Source: Roseomonas sp.
Lineage (GTDB): Bacteria > Pseudomonadota > Alphaproteobacteria > Acetobacterales > Acetobacteraceae
Reading direction: 5' to 3'
Length of the DNA: 64,000 nucleotides
Assembly: GCA_031180725.1 (NCBI GenBank)
Contig: JAPSLO010000013.1
Span: 124,001-188,000 of the forward strand
Position 1 is the stretch's first letter, and the number at the start of each line of letters is the position of its first letter. Of this stretch, positions 1-8,621 are shown in pieces. The notes below the pieces were generated by a model. The model worked only from the letters and a program-made list of their open reading frames with translations, had not been told where the DNA came from and did not search any database. Position numbers and translations under genes: made by a program.

Positions 1-1340
1 CCTGGGGCGTGCCCATCCCGGTCTTCGTCGAGAAGGCCACCGGCGAGCCGCTGCGCGACCAGGCGGTGGTGGACCGCGTGGTGGTGGCCTTCCGCACCGA
101 AGGCGCGGATGCCTGGTACAAGCCCGGTGCGGCGGCCCGCTTCCTGGGCGAAGGGCGCGACCCGGCCGATTATGAGCAGGTGATGGACATCGTGGATGTG
201 TGGTTCGAGTCCGGCTCGACCCACGCCTTCGTCCTGACGCCGGAACGTGGCCTGCCCTTCCCGGCGGATCTCTACCTGGAAGGCTCGGACCAGCATCGCG
301 GCTGGTTCCATTCCTCGCTGCTGGAATCGGTTGGCACGCGGGGCGTCGCGCCGTTCAAGGCGATCCTGACGCATGGCTTCGTGCTGGACGAGCAGGGACG
401 GAAGATGTCGAAGTCCCTCGGCAATGTCGTCGCGCCGCAGGACGTGGTCAGCAAGACCGGCGCAGACATCCTCCGGCTCTGGGTGATGAACACCGACGTC
501 ACCGAGGACCAGCGCATCGGCAAGAACATCCTGGAGCAGCAGGCGGAGCTCTATCGCCGCATCCGCAACACGCTGCGCTGGCTGCTGGGCAATCTGGACG
601 GCTTCGAGGAAAGCGAGAAGCTGCCCCATGCCGAGCTGCCGGAGCTGGAACGCTGGGTGCTGCACCGGCTGACGGAGCTGGATGCGAAGCTGCGCCAGGC
701 GCAGCGCACGCATGACTGGACCGGCGTCTATCCCGAGATCCACGCCTTCTGCGCCAGCGACCTCTCGGCCTTCTACTTCGACATCCGCAAGGACAGCCTG
801 TACTGCGATGCGAAGGACAGCCCGCGTCGCCGCGCCGCGCGCACGGTGATCGATGTCCTGCATCGCTGCCTGACCACCTGGCTGGCACCGGTGCTGGTCT
901 TCACGGCGGAGGAAGCCTGGCTGGCCCGCTTCCCCGGCGAGGACAGCAGTGTCCATCTGCAGGACTGGCCCAGCCTGCCCGCCGCGTGGAGGGACGAGGC
1001 ACTGGGCGCGAAATGGGCGAAGCTGCGCGAGGCGCGCGGCCTGGCGACGGCGGAGCTGGAAGTGGCCCGCCGCAACGGGCTGATCGGCGCCTCGCTGCAG
1101 GCCCGCGTCACCCTGGCCGGCGAGGCCTTCGCGCCCTTGCCGGCCGAGACCTGGGAGGAAGTGCTCATTGCCTCTCAGGTGGTGCTGGCGCCGGGCGGGG
1201 AGACGAAGGCCACTGTTGATCTCGCCCCCGGCCAGAAATGCGACCGCTGCTGGCGCGTGCTGCCGGAAGTCGGCCAGTCCGCGGCCCATCCCAGCCTCTG
1301 CCGCCGCTGCGAGGCGGTGGTGGAAGGTCAGGGCGCCTGA
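1..1340 (+). CDS. ileS: Isoleucyl-tRNA synthetase, C-terminal part (truncated by window edge)
   Basis: This is the 3' part of a class I aminoacyl-tRNA synthetase that charges tRNA-Ile in the cytoplasm; the 5' half lies outside the window. The KMSKS ATP-binding loop is at nucleotides 402-416, followed by the anticodon-binding helical domain. The end carries a zinc-finger-like module with CDRCW and LCRRC pairs, typical of bacterial IleRS. Its TGA overlaps the ATG of lspA, and the ileS-lspA pairing is common in Proteobacteria. The family identity is certain; only the start is missing. Confidence 0.97.
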   Translation, partial: WGVPIPVFVEKATGEPLRDQAVVDRVVVAFRTEGADAWYKPGAAARFLGEGRDPADYEQVMDIVDVWFESGSTHAFVLTPERGLPFPADLYLEGSDQHRGWFHSSLLESVGTRGVAPFKAILTHGFVLDEQGRKMSKSLGNVVAPQDVVSKTGADILRLWVMNTDVTEDQRIGKNILEQQAELYRRIRNTLRWLLGNLDGFEESEKLPHAELPELERWVLHRLTELDAKLRQAQRTHDWTGVYPEIHAFCASDLSAFYFDIRKDSLYCDAKDSPRRRAARTVIDVLHRCLTTWLAPVLVFTAEEAWLARFPGEDSSVHLQDWPSLPAAWRDEALGAKWAKLREARGLATAELEVARRNGLIGASLQARVTLAGEAFAPLPAETWEEVLIASQVVLAPGGETKATVDLAPGQKCDRCWRVLPEVGQSAAHPSLCRRCEAVVEGQGA

Positions 1341-1837
1341 TGCTGCGCGCCGGGCTGGTCCTTGCGGCCGTCATCCTGGCCGCCGATCAGGCGACGAAAT
1401 GGCTGATCCTGGAAGTGATCCGGCTGCCGGAGGTGCGGAACATCCCCCTTCTGGCGCTGGGTCCTTTCGGGCTTGACCTGACCATGGTGTGGAACCGCGG
1501 CGTCACCTTCGGGATGCTGGCCGGGGACTCGCTGTGGACCCAGCTTGCGCTTTCCGGCGCGGCGCTGGCCATCGCGGCCTTCCTGCTGCGCTGGATGGCC
1601 CGGGCGGAGAACCGCACGACCGCTCTCTCGCTCGGTGCGATCATCGGGGGGGCGGTGGGCAATGTCATCGACCGGATCCGATTCGGGGCCGTGGTGGACT
1701 TCCTGGACGCCTATGCCTGGGACTGGCACTGGTACGTCTTCAACGTGGCGGACGCCGCCATCGTGCTCGGCGTGGCGGCGCTTGTGCTGGATGCCTTGTT
1801 CCGGCCCGCGGCCAGCGTTAAGCGTTCCCGGCCATGA
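1340..1837 (+). CDS. lspA: Lipoprotein signal peptidase II
   Basis: This 165-residue inner-membrane aspartyl protease removes signal peptides from diacylglyceryl prolipoproteins. The two family motifs are present: GNVIDR with catalytic Asp111 and FNVAD with catalytic Asp138. The length and the four hydrophobic segments fit the family. I chose the ATG at 1340, which overlaps the ileS stop in a TGATG junction, because the family sequence begins there. It overlaps the downstream lipoprotein gene by four bases, so ileS, lspA and the lipoprotein gene are probably cotranscribed. Confidence 0.96.
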   Translation: MLRAGLVLAAVILAADQATKWLILEVIRLPEVRNIPLLALGPFGLDLTMVWNRGVTFGMLAGDSLWTQLALSGAALAIAAFLLRWMARAENRTTALSLGAIIGGAVGNVIDRIRFGAVVDFLDAYAWDWHWYVFNVADAAIVLGVAALVLDALFRPAASVKRSRP

Positions 1838-2373
1838 ACATGCGCCATCCAGCCCTGCTCGCCGCGCCGCTCCTGCTGGTGCTGGCGGGCTGTGGGGCCG
1901 ACACCGCCCGCAGCCTCGGCTTCACCCGGGATCCGCCGGACGAGTTCCAGGTGACCACCCGCGCGCCGCTTTCCGTGCCCCCGGTGCTCGGCGAACTGCC
2001 GGAGCCGCGCCCGGGCGCCCCGCGCCCGCAGGAGCAGCGCAACGCCGCCGCCATCCTGGCCCCCGCCACCACCGCCAGCGGCCCCAGCCCGGCCGAGCAG
2101 GCGCTGGTCGCCCAGGCCGGCGGCCCGGTGGATGACAGCATCCGCCGGCAGGTGGACGAGGAAAGCCTGCGGCTGGACCGGCCGCCCCAGGGCGTCGCGG
2201 ACCGCCTGCTGTTCTGGCAGGAGCCGCCGCCCGCCGGCATCGCCGTGGATCCGACGCGCGAGAGCCAGCGCCTGCGGGAGAATGCGGCGCTCGGCCGGGA
2301 CATGACCGAAGGCGAGACGCCCATCCAGCAGCCGCGCACGCGTAACCGGATCCGGGACTTCTTCGGGCTCTAA
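1834..2373 (+). CDS. DUF3035-type lipoprotein
   Basis: A 179-residue predicted lipoprotein. It has a hydrophobic signal sequence ending in the lipobox LAGC, so the mature N-terminus would be Cys20. The conserved stretch just after it (GFTRDPPDEFQV, then APLSVPP) matches the DUF3035 family, which is regularly found downstream of lspA in Alphaproteobacteria. The rest is proline- and alanine-rich and low in complexity. The start overlaps the lspA stop by four bases. Its molecular role is unknown; an envelope or outer-membrane assembly role is only suggested by location. Confidence 0.85.
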   Translation: MNMRHPALLAAPLLLVLAGCGADTARSLGFTRDPPDEFQVTTRAPLSVPPVLGELPEPRPGAPRPQEQRNAAAILAPATTASGPSPAEQALVAQAGGPVDDSIRRQVDEESLRLDRPPQGVADRLLFWQEPPPAGIAVDPTRESQRLRENAALGRDMTEGETPIQQPRTRNRIRDFFGL

Positions 2374-2396
2374 GGCGCCTGTCCCTCCTCGATTTT

Positions 2397-2415
2397 CAGG
2401 GGGCTCTGCCCCCTG
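2397..2415. terminator. GC hairpin after the ileS-lspA-lipoprotein operon
   Basis: A perfect 8-bp stem, CAGGGGGC / GCCCCCTG, with a TCT loop lies 24 bases after the lipoprotein stop. There is no U-tract, so it is either a weak or Rho-assisted terminator or a repeat-type hairpin. More G/C-rich inverted sequence follows to about 2520. It sits between convergent genes. Confidence 0.5.
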
Positions 2416-2537
2416 GATCCCGCCAGGAGGCAGTGGCCCCATGAACCTCATGAGTTTGGGGCGGAGCGGGAGGGGGCGTGCGTCCCCGCTGGGGGCCGGG
2501 GGCAGCGCGCCCGGATAAGCCACGAGGGCAGGGGGCC

Positions 2538-2930
2538 TCAATCCCGATCGAGCGCCCGGGCGGCGAGGGTCAGGGCCAGGGTCACGAAGGCGCCGGTCAC
2601 GGCCGCCAGGCCGATCGCCTGGCCCGGGCCCTGCATGCCCCAGACTGCCCAGGCCAGGCCGCCTGACAGGATCGCCATCAGCCCGCAGGACAGCGCCCCG
2701 ACGAGCGCGCTGCGGCGGCCCAGTTCCGCGGTCCAGTCGGGCGCCGGCGCCTCCGGCGGCCGGACCAGCAGGCTCAGCAGCGCGGCGAAACCCAGGCCGA
2801 GGGCGAGGCCGGCCCAGAGCGCCAGGGGCGCGGCAGCCGGGGGCGGGTGCAGCAGGACAAGGCCGGCGCTCAGCATGGCCAGGCGCTCCTTGGCGCTGGT
2901 CCCGGGGGCGGTTCCCGGCGGGGCAGGCAT
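2538..2930 (-). CDS. Small predicted membrane protein, unknown function
   Basis: A 130-residue protein with three or four hydrophobic segments (LSAGLVLLH, LALWAGLALGLGFAALLSLL, ALVGALSCGLMAILSGGLAWAVW and AIGLAAVTGAFVTLALTL) and a charged C-terminus. I do not recognise a family. The frame is open further upstream, but that extension is Arg/Pro-rich and unlike a protein, so I chose the ATG at 2930. Another start, ATG at 2983, has a good GGAG site but reads a different frame that stops at 2870. That leaves the true 5' end, or a frameshift, uncertain. It is convergent with the lipoprotein gene and divergent from hslO. Confidence 0.5.
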   Translation of the reverse strand: MPAPPGTAPGTSAKERLAMLSAGLVLLHPPPAAAPLALWAGLALGLGFAALLSLLVRPPEAPAPDWTAELGRRSALVGALSCGLMAILSGGLAWAVWGMQGPGQAIGLAAVTGAFVTLALTLAARALDRD

Positions 2931-3170
2931 CCCCGGCTTGGCGCGGGGCAGGGGTTGCGCAGGTGCGGCAGGGCGAGCGCCATGGCGGGCTCCTTCGCGA
3001 TGCTGGAACGGCCCTCTGCGGGGCCTGTGTGGCCGGGGCAGCCGCCCCGTCCGGCGTTTGAACCGGCGGTCCGACATGCGGTTTCTCGTGTGCCGAGTGG
3101 CCGATCACGGGGGCGCGCCCTATCTATCGCCGCGAAGCTCCTCCCCCCCCTCACTGCCAGGCGACCTGTC

Positions 3171-4151
3171 TTGACCGATCCTACCGTTCCCTCCGCCACG
3201 CCGGCCTTCCTGAACCACGAGCGTCCCCCCGTGCCCGATCTGGTGGTGCCGCGCGGCGTGCAGCCCTTTCACCTGCATCTGAAGCCGGTGCGCGGCCGGC
3301 TGGTCCGGCTGGGTCCGCTGGCGGAGGCGCTGCTGGACCGCCACGCGGCGCAGCACCCGGCGGTGCTGAAGCTGACCGGCGAGGCGATGGCGCTGACTGC
3401 CGCGCTGGCCACCGCGCTGAAGTTCCGCGGCTCCTTCAGCCTGCAGGCCAAGGGCGACGGGCCCGTCAGCATGCTGCTGGCCGATTGCACCGAATCCGGC
3501 GCGCTGCGCGGCTATGCCAAGGCGGACCCGGAACGGCTGGCCGCGCTGCTGGCGGCGACGCCGGAGCCCTCGGCCGCGCAGTTGCTGGGGGCGGGCTATC
3601 TGGCCTTCACCTGCGACCAGGGGCCGGAGATGGACCGCTACCAGGGCATCGTCGCGATCGAGGGCGACAGCCTGGAGGACATGACGGCGCATTATTTCCG
3701 CACCTCGGAGCAGTTGCAGAGTCAGGTCCACCTCGCCTGCGCGAAGACCGAAGGCGGCTGGCGCGCCAGCGCGCTGGTGATCGAGCGCGTGGCCGGCGCC
3801 GGCGGCATCGATCCGGCCGCCGATGACGAGGCGCAGGACGATGCCTGGCGCACTGCCCAGGCCCTGGCCGGCACCGTGACGGAGGCCGAGTTGCTGGATG
3901 ACGGCCTGGCCGGAGAGCGTCTGCTGCACCGCCTGTTCCACGCCGAGGGCCTGGCGGCGGGCCGGCCGCGGGCGCTGTCCTATGGCTGCCGCTGTTCGCG
4001 TGCGCGCTTGGCGCAGGTGCTGGAGGGCTTTCCGCCGGAGGATCTGGACCACATGGCCGATGGCGGCGCCATCACGATGACCTGCGAGTTCTGCAACCTG
4101 GGTTTCCGCTTCGAGCGCGCCGAGGTGCAGGGCCGCGCCGGGCGCGCGTGA
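3171..4151 (+). CDS. hslO: Redox-regulated holdase chaperone Hsp33
   Basis: Hsp33 is a cytoplasmic chaperone switched on by oxidation of a zinc-bound cysteine cluster. The C-terminal redox switch is complete: a CxC pair (about Cys273 and Cys275) and a CEFC pair (about Cys305 and Cys308). The N-terminal substrate-binding domain begins at VRGRLVRLG. The TTG at 3171 gives 326 residues; a GTG at 3231 (MPDLVVPRG) is an alternative that trims 20 residues before the conserved region. It is monocistronic here, with no strong Shine-Dalgarno visible at either start. Confidence 0.95.
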   Translation: MTDPTVPSATPAFLNHERPPVPDLVVPRGVQPFHLHLKPVRGRLVRLGPLAEALLDRHAAQHPAVLKLTGEAMALTAALATALKFRGSFSLQAKGDGPVSMLLADCTESGALRGYAKADPERLAALLAATPEPSAAQLLGAGYLAFTCDQGPEMDRYQGIVAIEGDSLEDMTAHYFRTSEQLQSQVHLACAKTEGGWRASALVIERVAGAGGIDPAADDEAQDDAWRTAQALAGTVTEAELLDDGLAGERLLHRLFHAEGLAAGRPRALSYGCRCSRARLAQVLEGFPPEDLDHMADGGAITMTCEFCNLGFRFERAEVQGRAGRA

Positions 4152-4217
4152 CGGGCCAGGCGGCGCCCTGTCGCGGTGACATTTTCCCCTCCTGCGTGAT
4201 CCGTCCTAGGATCCGGC

Positions 4218-4269
4218 CCCGAGTCGGATGGCCGGGGACCGGGTGGCGGGCCGCCAGGAGGGGCGCGCC
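4218..4269. repeat. 52-nt intergenic repeat, copy A
   Basis: This segment between hslO and the next lipoprotein gene matches 62125-62176 at 46 of 52 positions in the same orientation; five of the six differences are transitions. The core contains GGCGGGCCGCC, a short inverted repeat. Looser similarity continues on both sides. Neither copy lies in a gene. It may be a member of a dispersed non-coding repeat family. Confidence 0.6.
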
Positions 4270-4358
4270 ACAAGTTCTGGCTGCATCGGCTGATGGCCCG
4301 GGACCGCGGCCGCTGTCCGTTGGCTGGCGGGATGCGGGGTAAGCTGAAGGGGGATCGG

Positions 4359-4997
4359 ATGCTCGATCGCAGGGGGTTTCTGGTGCTGCTGCCCGCCCTG
4401 GCCGCGGCCTGCGCACGCGACCCCGGCGAGCCCGAGCCGCTGCCCCCGCTGGTGCGCGGCTACCGGCATCTGACGCCGATCCGGCTGAACATCGTGGAGG
4501 TCGAAATGGCCGAGCCCGCGCCCGGCGCGGTGCGGGTGGATGAGCCCTGCCCGATGCGGCCGGATCGCGAGTTGTTCACCATGGCGCAGGACCGCATCGT
4601 GCCCATGGGCACCCAGGGCCGCGGCCGCTTCCTGGTGCAGGCAGCGGAGTTCCGGCGCGAGCGCCTGGGCGGCGGTGGTCTCTTCTCCGGCGAGCCGGGA
4701 GAGCGGCTGACCTGCCGGCTGAACTGCCGACTGGAGATCCTCTCGGCCGAGGGCCAGCGCGTCGGCTTCGTGGAGGCCGAGGCGCGGCGGCTGCGCACCG
4801 TGGCCGATGGCAGCAGCCCCGCTGCCCGGCTGCGCGCCGCGGAGACGGTGGTGCGCCAGGCGATGGACGACATGAATGTGGAGTTCGAGTTCCAGATCCG
4901 CCGGGCGCTGCGCGCCTGGCTGGTGGAAGGCAATGTGCCGCCGCCGGCACCGGTAGGGCCAGGTGGCATCGAGCGCGAAGACCTGCCGAGGGGATGA
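4359..4997 (+). CDS. Predicted lipoprotein of unknown function
   Basis: A 212-residue protein that begins MLDRRGFLVLL and reaches a cysteine in the run ALAAACARD, suggesting a lipoprotein signal with a twin-arginine-like start. The mature part is soluble, with a central Cys pair (TCRLNCRLEI) and a C-terminal amphipathic helix. I do not recognise a named domain. The ATG at 4359 is preceded by AAGGGGGAT at a suitable distance; upstream in-frame codons are not protein-like. The RidA gene follows after 6 bases, so the two are probably one transcription unit. Confidence 0.75.
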   Translation: MLDRRGFLVLLPALAAACARDPGEPEPLPPLVRGYRHLTPIRLNIVEVEMAEPAPGAVRVDEPCPMRPDRELFTMAQDRIVPMGTQGRGRFLVQAAEFRRERLGGGGLFSGEPGERLTCRLNCRLEILSAEGQRVGFVEAEARRLRTVADGSSPAARLRAAETVVRQAMDDMNVEFEFQIRRALRAWLVEGNVPPPAPVGPGGIEREDLPRG

Positions 4998-5003
4998 GGA
5001 CCG

Positions 5004-5390
5004 ATGCCCGCCAGCTTCCTGAACCCACCCGCCCTGCATGACACCGCCGGGCGCTACAGCCACGCCGTGCTGCTGGAAGGGCCGGGCCGGCGGCTGGTGA
5101 TCTCCGGGCAGATCGGCGTCGCGCCGGACGGCACCATCCTGCCGGCCGGCGAGCCGCAGATCGCCCAGGCCTTCGCCAATCTGCTGGCGGTGCTGGCCTC
5201 GCAGGGGATGGGGCCGGGCAACATCGTGAAGCTCGGCGTCTTCCTGACCGACCGCGCGCTGATCCCGGCCTATCGGGCGGAGCGGGCGAAGGCGCTGGGT
5301 TCGCACAGCCCCGCCAGCACGCTGCTGCTGGTGGCGGGCCTGGCCGATCCGCGCTTCGTCTTTGAAATCGAGGCCGAGGCTTTCATCTGA
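5004..5390 (+). CDS. RidA/YjgF/YER057c/UK114 family protein
   Basis: A 128-residue RidA-family protein; such proteins hydrolyse reactive enamine/imine intermediates from PLP enzymes, or act in specialised pathways as paralogues. The family pattern is visible as LVISGQIGVAPDG, then a helix with QAFANLLAVL, then VKLGVFLTD and a C-terminal FVFEIEAEAFI strand. The canonical arginine region reads HSPASTLLLV rather than the usual RPARS, so imine deaminase activity cannot be assumed. It sits directly behind the lipoprotein gene. Confidence 0.85.
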   Translation: MPASFLNPPALHDTAGRYSHAVLLEGPGRRLVISGQIGVAPDGTILPAGEPQIAQAFANLLAVLASQGMGPGNIVKLGVFLTDRALIPAYRAERAKALGSHSPASTLLLVAGLADPRFVFEIEAEAFI

Positions 5391-5405
5391 GCCTCAGGCG
5401 CCGGT

Positions 5406-5492
5406 GCCGCCTCCGGCGGCTTGGCTTGCGCGCCCCCGCGCTGTCGCGATGGGTCACGATGTCGCCCTGCGCGCGGGCGCCCTTCGGGCGCC
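5406..5492. terminator. Paired hairpins between ridA-like gene and folE
   Basis: Two hairpins lie between these convergent genes. The first is GCCGCC-TCC-GGCGGC at 5406-5420. The second is GGCGCCC-TTC-GGGCGCC at 5476-5492, a 7-bp stem. Neither has a U-tract. The arrangement suits bidirectional termination. Confidence 0.45.
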
Positions 5493-5530
5493 AAGAAGTG
5501 CAGAGCGCGCGCCGAACGCCGACGCCGCCT

Positions 5531-6172
5531 TCAGCCCTCCGCGCCTGCGCGGGGCGAGTTGATCATCGCCAGCACCTCGCGCCGGGTGGAGGGATCGTCG
5601 CGGAAGGCGCCGAGCAGGCGGCTGGTCACCATGGTCACACCAGGCTTGTGGACGCCGCGCGTGGTCATGCACTGGTGCGCCGCTTCCACCACCACTGCGA
5701 CACCCTTCGGCTGCAGCACGTCCTGGATGGTGTTGGCGATCTGCGCCGTCAGCTTCTCCTGGATCTGCAGGCGCTTGGCATAGGCATCCACCAGCCGCGC
5801 CAGCTTGCTGATGCCCACCACGCGGCCATTCGGCAGATAGGCGACATGCACCCGGCCCAGGATCGGCGCCAGATGGTGCTCGCAGGTGCTCTCCAGCCGG
5901 ATGTCGCGCAGCAGCACCATCTCGTCATAGCCGTCCGTCTCCTCGAAGGAGCGCGTCAGCAGCTCGACCGGGTCCTCCTCATAGCCGCAGAACCATTCGC
6001 GATAGGCGCGCGCCACACGGCTCGGCGTGTCGCGCAGACCCTCCCGCAAGGGATCGTCGCCGGCCCAGCGCAACAGGGTGCGGACGGCCTCCTCGGCCTG
6101 CTCCCGCGTCGGGCGGGGCTCGATCTTGGCCGGGCTGGCATCGAAGGGCCGGGGCGGCGTCTGGAAGTTCAC
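5531..6172 (-). CDS. folE: GTP cyclohydrolase I
   Basis: This cytoplasmic enzyme converts GTP to 7,8-dihydroneopterin triphosphate, the first step toward folate (and pterin/queuosine precursors). The zinc and active-site motifs are intact: CEHHLAP with Cys97 and His100, and HQCMTTRG with His166 and Cys168. QEKLTAQIA is the family signature. The GTG at 6172 (VNFQTPP) gives 213 residues, the usual size; upstream in-frame sequence is Arg-rich and unlikely to be protein. It is convergent with the RidA gene and lies in the same direction as apaG. Confidence 0.95.
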   Translation of the reverse strand: MNFQTPPRPFDASPAKIEPRPTREQAEEAVRTLLRWAGDDPLREGLRDTPSRVARAYREWFCGYEEDPVELLTRSFEETDGYDEMVLLRDIRLESTCEHHLAPILGRVHVAYLPNGRVVGISKLARLVDAYAKRLQIQEKLTAQIANTIQDVLQPKGVAVVVEAAHQCMTTRGVHKPGVTMVTSRLLGAFRDDPSTRREVLAMINSPRAGAEG

Positions 6173-6362
6173 AGGGCCTGGTCCTTGGCATCTGGCTGCG
6201 GCGATCCGAGACCGTGCCGCCGGGTCACGGCGTCGGCCTTGCCGCTGGTTGAACTGAACGCGGCGCCGGATCGCGCGACACGCAACCGGCACGGGCTCAC
6301 CCGTTGAATATGGGGTGCCTGGGGCCGGGCGGCCAGCGCCCCGGGCGGGACCCTGCCAAGCG

Positions 6363-6770
6363 CTAATGCACGCGACTGGTGGGCTGGTGGGGGCTGTCCA
6401 GGCTGAAGGCGGGGATCGCGACGTCGAAAGGCTCCCCGGTGCTGGTCACCACCATGTGGTAGGCGCCGCGCATGAAGCCGGATGGCGTCGCGAGCGGGGT
6501 GCCGGAGGTGTATTCGAAGCTCTGCCCCGGCTCGAGCACCGGCTTCTCGCCGACCACACCCTCGCCATGCACCTGCTGGGTGCGGCCGAGCGCGTCGGTG
6601 ATCAGCCAGGTCCGCTGCAGAAGCTGCACCGTCTCCGCCCCTTCGTTGCGGATGGTCACACGATAAGCCCAGACATAGTGGCCGCGATCGGGCTCCGACT
6701 GGTCGGCCAGGTAGAAGGCGCGCACCGACACGCGGATCCCCCGGGTCGTCTCGGCGTAGTCGTCGCGCAT
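6363..6770 (-). CDS. apaG: ApaG (Co2+/Mg2+ efflux-associated) protein
   Basis: A 135-residue ApaG-domain protein with an immunoglobulin-like beta fold. Family landmarks are the N-terminal [13 protein letters not shown], the core [16 protein letters not shown], then [19 protein letters not shown] and FMRGAYHMV. The single-domain length is typical. ApaG is linked genetically to cobalt/magnesium sensitivity and often sits near ksgA/apaH; here it lies between a LysE exporter and folE on the same strand. The biochemical role is not settled. Confidence 0.93.
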   Translation of the reverse strand: MRDDYAETTRGIRVSVRAFYLADQSEPDRGHYVWAYRVTIRNEGAETVQLLQRTWLITDALGRTQQVHGEGVVGEKPVLEPGQSFEYTSGTPLATPSGFMRGAYHMVVTSTGEPFDVAIPAFSLDSPHQPTSRVH

Positions 6771-6840
6771 GGGCTGCCTTTCGGGACGCGGCGCAGCGGC
6801 GGGCGGCGTCCCCGCAATCTCGGCTGTGCCGCGCCGCGAC

Positions 6841-7449
6841 TCAAGACCTTCGCAGCGCCACCGTCAGCCCCGCGCCCATCAGTGCGGCCCCGCCCAGGCG
6901 ATTCATCAGCCGCCGCGGCCCTGGCCGGCGCACCGCGCCGGAAAGCCGCGCGGCCAGCAGGGCGTAGAGTCCCGCATTGATGGCGGCCAGGGTGACGAAG
7001 GTGGTCACCAGCACCACCGCCTGCGGCAGGAAGGCGCGGTGCGGGTCGAGGAATTGCGGCACGAAGGCCACGAAGAACACGATGCTCTTCGGGTTCAGCG
7101 CGGTCACCACATAGGCTTCCCGCATGGCGCGGCGGGCCGGCAGGGGCGGGGCGGCTTCCGCTGTGACGGGGGCGCGCCACATCCGGATACCGAGCCACAG
7201 CAGATAGGCCGCGCCGATCCACTTCAGGGCCGCGAAGGCCGTGGCGGAGGCCGCCAGCAGCGCGCCCAGTCCGGCCAGCGACAGCGTCATGGCGGTGAGG
7301 TCGCCCAGCGCCACGCCGGCCACCAGCGGCAGCGCGTTGCGCGCGCCGCCGCCGAGCGACTGCCCGATGACCAGCAGAATTGTCGGGCCGGGGATCACCA
7401 GCATCGCCGCTGCGGTGGCGAGAAAGGCCAGCCAGGTCGCAAGCTCCAT
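6841..7449 (-). CDS. LysE/RhtB family amino-acid exporter
   Basis: A 202-residue inner-membrane transporter with six predicted hydrophobic segments. The N-terminal half carries the family signature PGPTILLVIGQSLGGG followed by GVALGD. The second half contains ALNPKSIVFFVAFVPQF, also diagnostic of LysE/RhtB proteins, which export amino acids such as lysine, threonine or homoserine lactones. The ATG at 7449 is preceded by AAGGAGG. It is divergent from the unknown gene at 7738 across a 288-base gap that is otherwise featureless. The substrate is unknown. Confidence 0.9.
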   Translation of the reverse strand: MELATWLAFLATAAAMLVIPGPTILLVIGQSLGGGARNALPLVAGVALGDLTAMTLSLAGLGALLAASATAFAALKWIGAAYLLWLGIRMWRAPVTAEAAPPLPARRAMREAYVVTALNPKSIVFFVAFVPQFLDPHRAFLPQAVVLVTTFVTLAAINAGLYALLAARLSGAVRRPGPRRLMNRLGGAALMGAGLTVALRRS

Positions 7450-7737
7450 CACGCGCGCCTCCTTGTCTGGCCACATCAAGAGCTGAAGCACGTCCTGTCG
7501 CAAGTATCGGGGGCGCGGTATGCCGCCCGGCAGCGCGGCGTCCCGCTCGCGGCTTTTTCATATCGGATACGGCAGTTCCGTGAGTTCGTGGGAACGCAAT
7601 GGCGGGTTCGTGCATTGAGGCGATACGCTGCCCGGAGTGAGGTTGGGGCGTCAGCGGCAGGGTCCGCGCCGCACCGGCCACTGGTCCCGGGTCGCACAAG
7701 GCGCGCCGTCATGGCGCCGCCACGGAGGACGGTCCGC

Positions 7738-8427
7738 ATGCACCTCGATCTGCGGCTCGAGCGGGCTCTCGAGCGTGTCGAATTGGTCACCGGCGTGGGC
7801 ACGCGTGATGCCGGCCGGATGTGCGTGATGTCATTGGTCGCGTGCCTGGCCGGAGAGGAGCATTCGGACAGCCCGGCCTGCGCCTCGCCCCTGATCAGGG
7901 CTTACGCGATTCCGCTGAACGACAACATGCCGCACGCCATCCGGCAGCGGCTGAAGCCCTTCGCGCCCCGCATTCTGGGCACGCAGGATGGGCTGGATCC
8001 GGTGCGCGCCGAGCTGATGCGCATGGCGCTGGTGCAGGAGATCCTGCCCCGGCTGGGCGCTCAGCGCTCGGCACCACCGAGTGGCCTCGCCGGGCCGCTG
8101 AAGCGGCTGTGGGGCCTGTTCGGCATGCGCCGCCTGGGGCGCGAGGCCGAATGGATGATGGAGCGGGTGGTGGCGCTGGCTGACGGCACCGATTCCGCCC
8201 GCGCCGTGGCCGCCGCCGGCGCGGTTGGTCGCCTGCTGGCCCGCGCGGCGCGCGACGCGGCCGACCCGCGCGAGAGCGATCGGCTGTGGGACATGGCGGT
8301 CGGGTTGCTCGACCGGCTCTGCGAGGTAGGCGACCGGCGTCCGGCCCCGACTTTGGCCTGGGCCACTCGGCTGGAGCAGGTGTTCGAGCCGCGACTGCGC
8401 GGTCAGACCGACCCCGCCCGGCTTTAA
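7738..8427 (+). CDS. Conserved protein of unknown function
   Basis: A 229-residue soluble protein. The N-terminal part has a Cys/Ser/Asp/Pro pattern, MCVMSLVACLAGEEHSDSP followed by a second Cys and SPLIRAYAIPLND, then PFAPRILGT. I associate this motif (a conserved CxM...AGExxSDxPxC core) with hypothetical proteins seen in Actinobacteria and Alphaproteobacteria, but no function is known to me. The remainder is helical and Ala-rich. The ATG at 7738 has GGAGG upstream at 7723; an in-frame ATG at 7711 is less likely. Cys and His/Asp residues in the motif could bind a metal; this is inference. Confidence 0.75.
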   Translation: MHLDLRLERALERVELVTGVGTRDAGRMCVMSLVACLAGEEHSDSPACASPLIRAYAIPLNDNMPHAIRQRLKPFAPRILGTQDGLDPVRAELMRMALVQEILPRLGAQRSAPPSGLAGPLKRLWGLFGMRRLGREAEWMMERVVALADGTDSARAVAAAGAVGRLLARAARDAADPRESDRLWDMAVGLLDRLCEVGDRRPAPTLAWATRLEQVFEPRLRGQTDPARL

Positions 8428-8621
8428 CCGTCACCGGGTCTGTCCGGCTTCTGGAAGGCGGCCGCCCCGGCAGGGGCGCGCCGCCTTCGCCGTTTCTGCG
8501 TCGGCGCGACCGGAGCATCCGTAAGGGCCGTGATCCGCATTCCGGCCCCGGGGCGGCGCTGGCCTCGCAGGTCCGTGAGTGGAATGTGGCAAGAACGTGG
8601 CGTATACAGTGGCTCTCTGCC

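Noticed and set aside
2847-3170. Upstream open extension of the hslO frame
   Set aside because: The region is Arg/Ala/Gly-rich and unlike Hsp33 N-termini; the family begins near VPDLVVP.
8583-8620. LexA-type site (GAACGTGGCGTATAC) near 8592
   Set aside because: The second half does not match GAAC or GTTC at the needed seven-base spacing.
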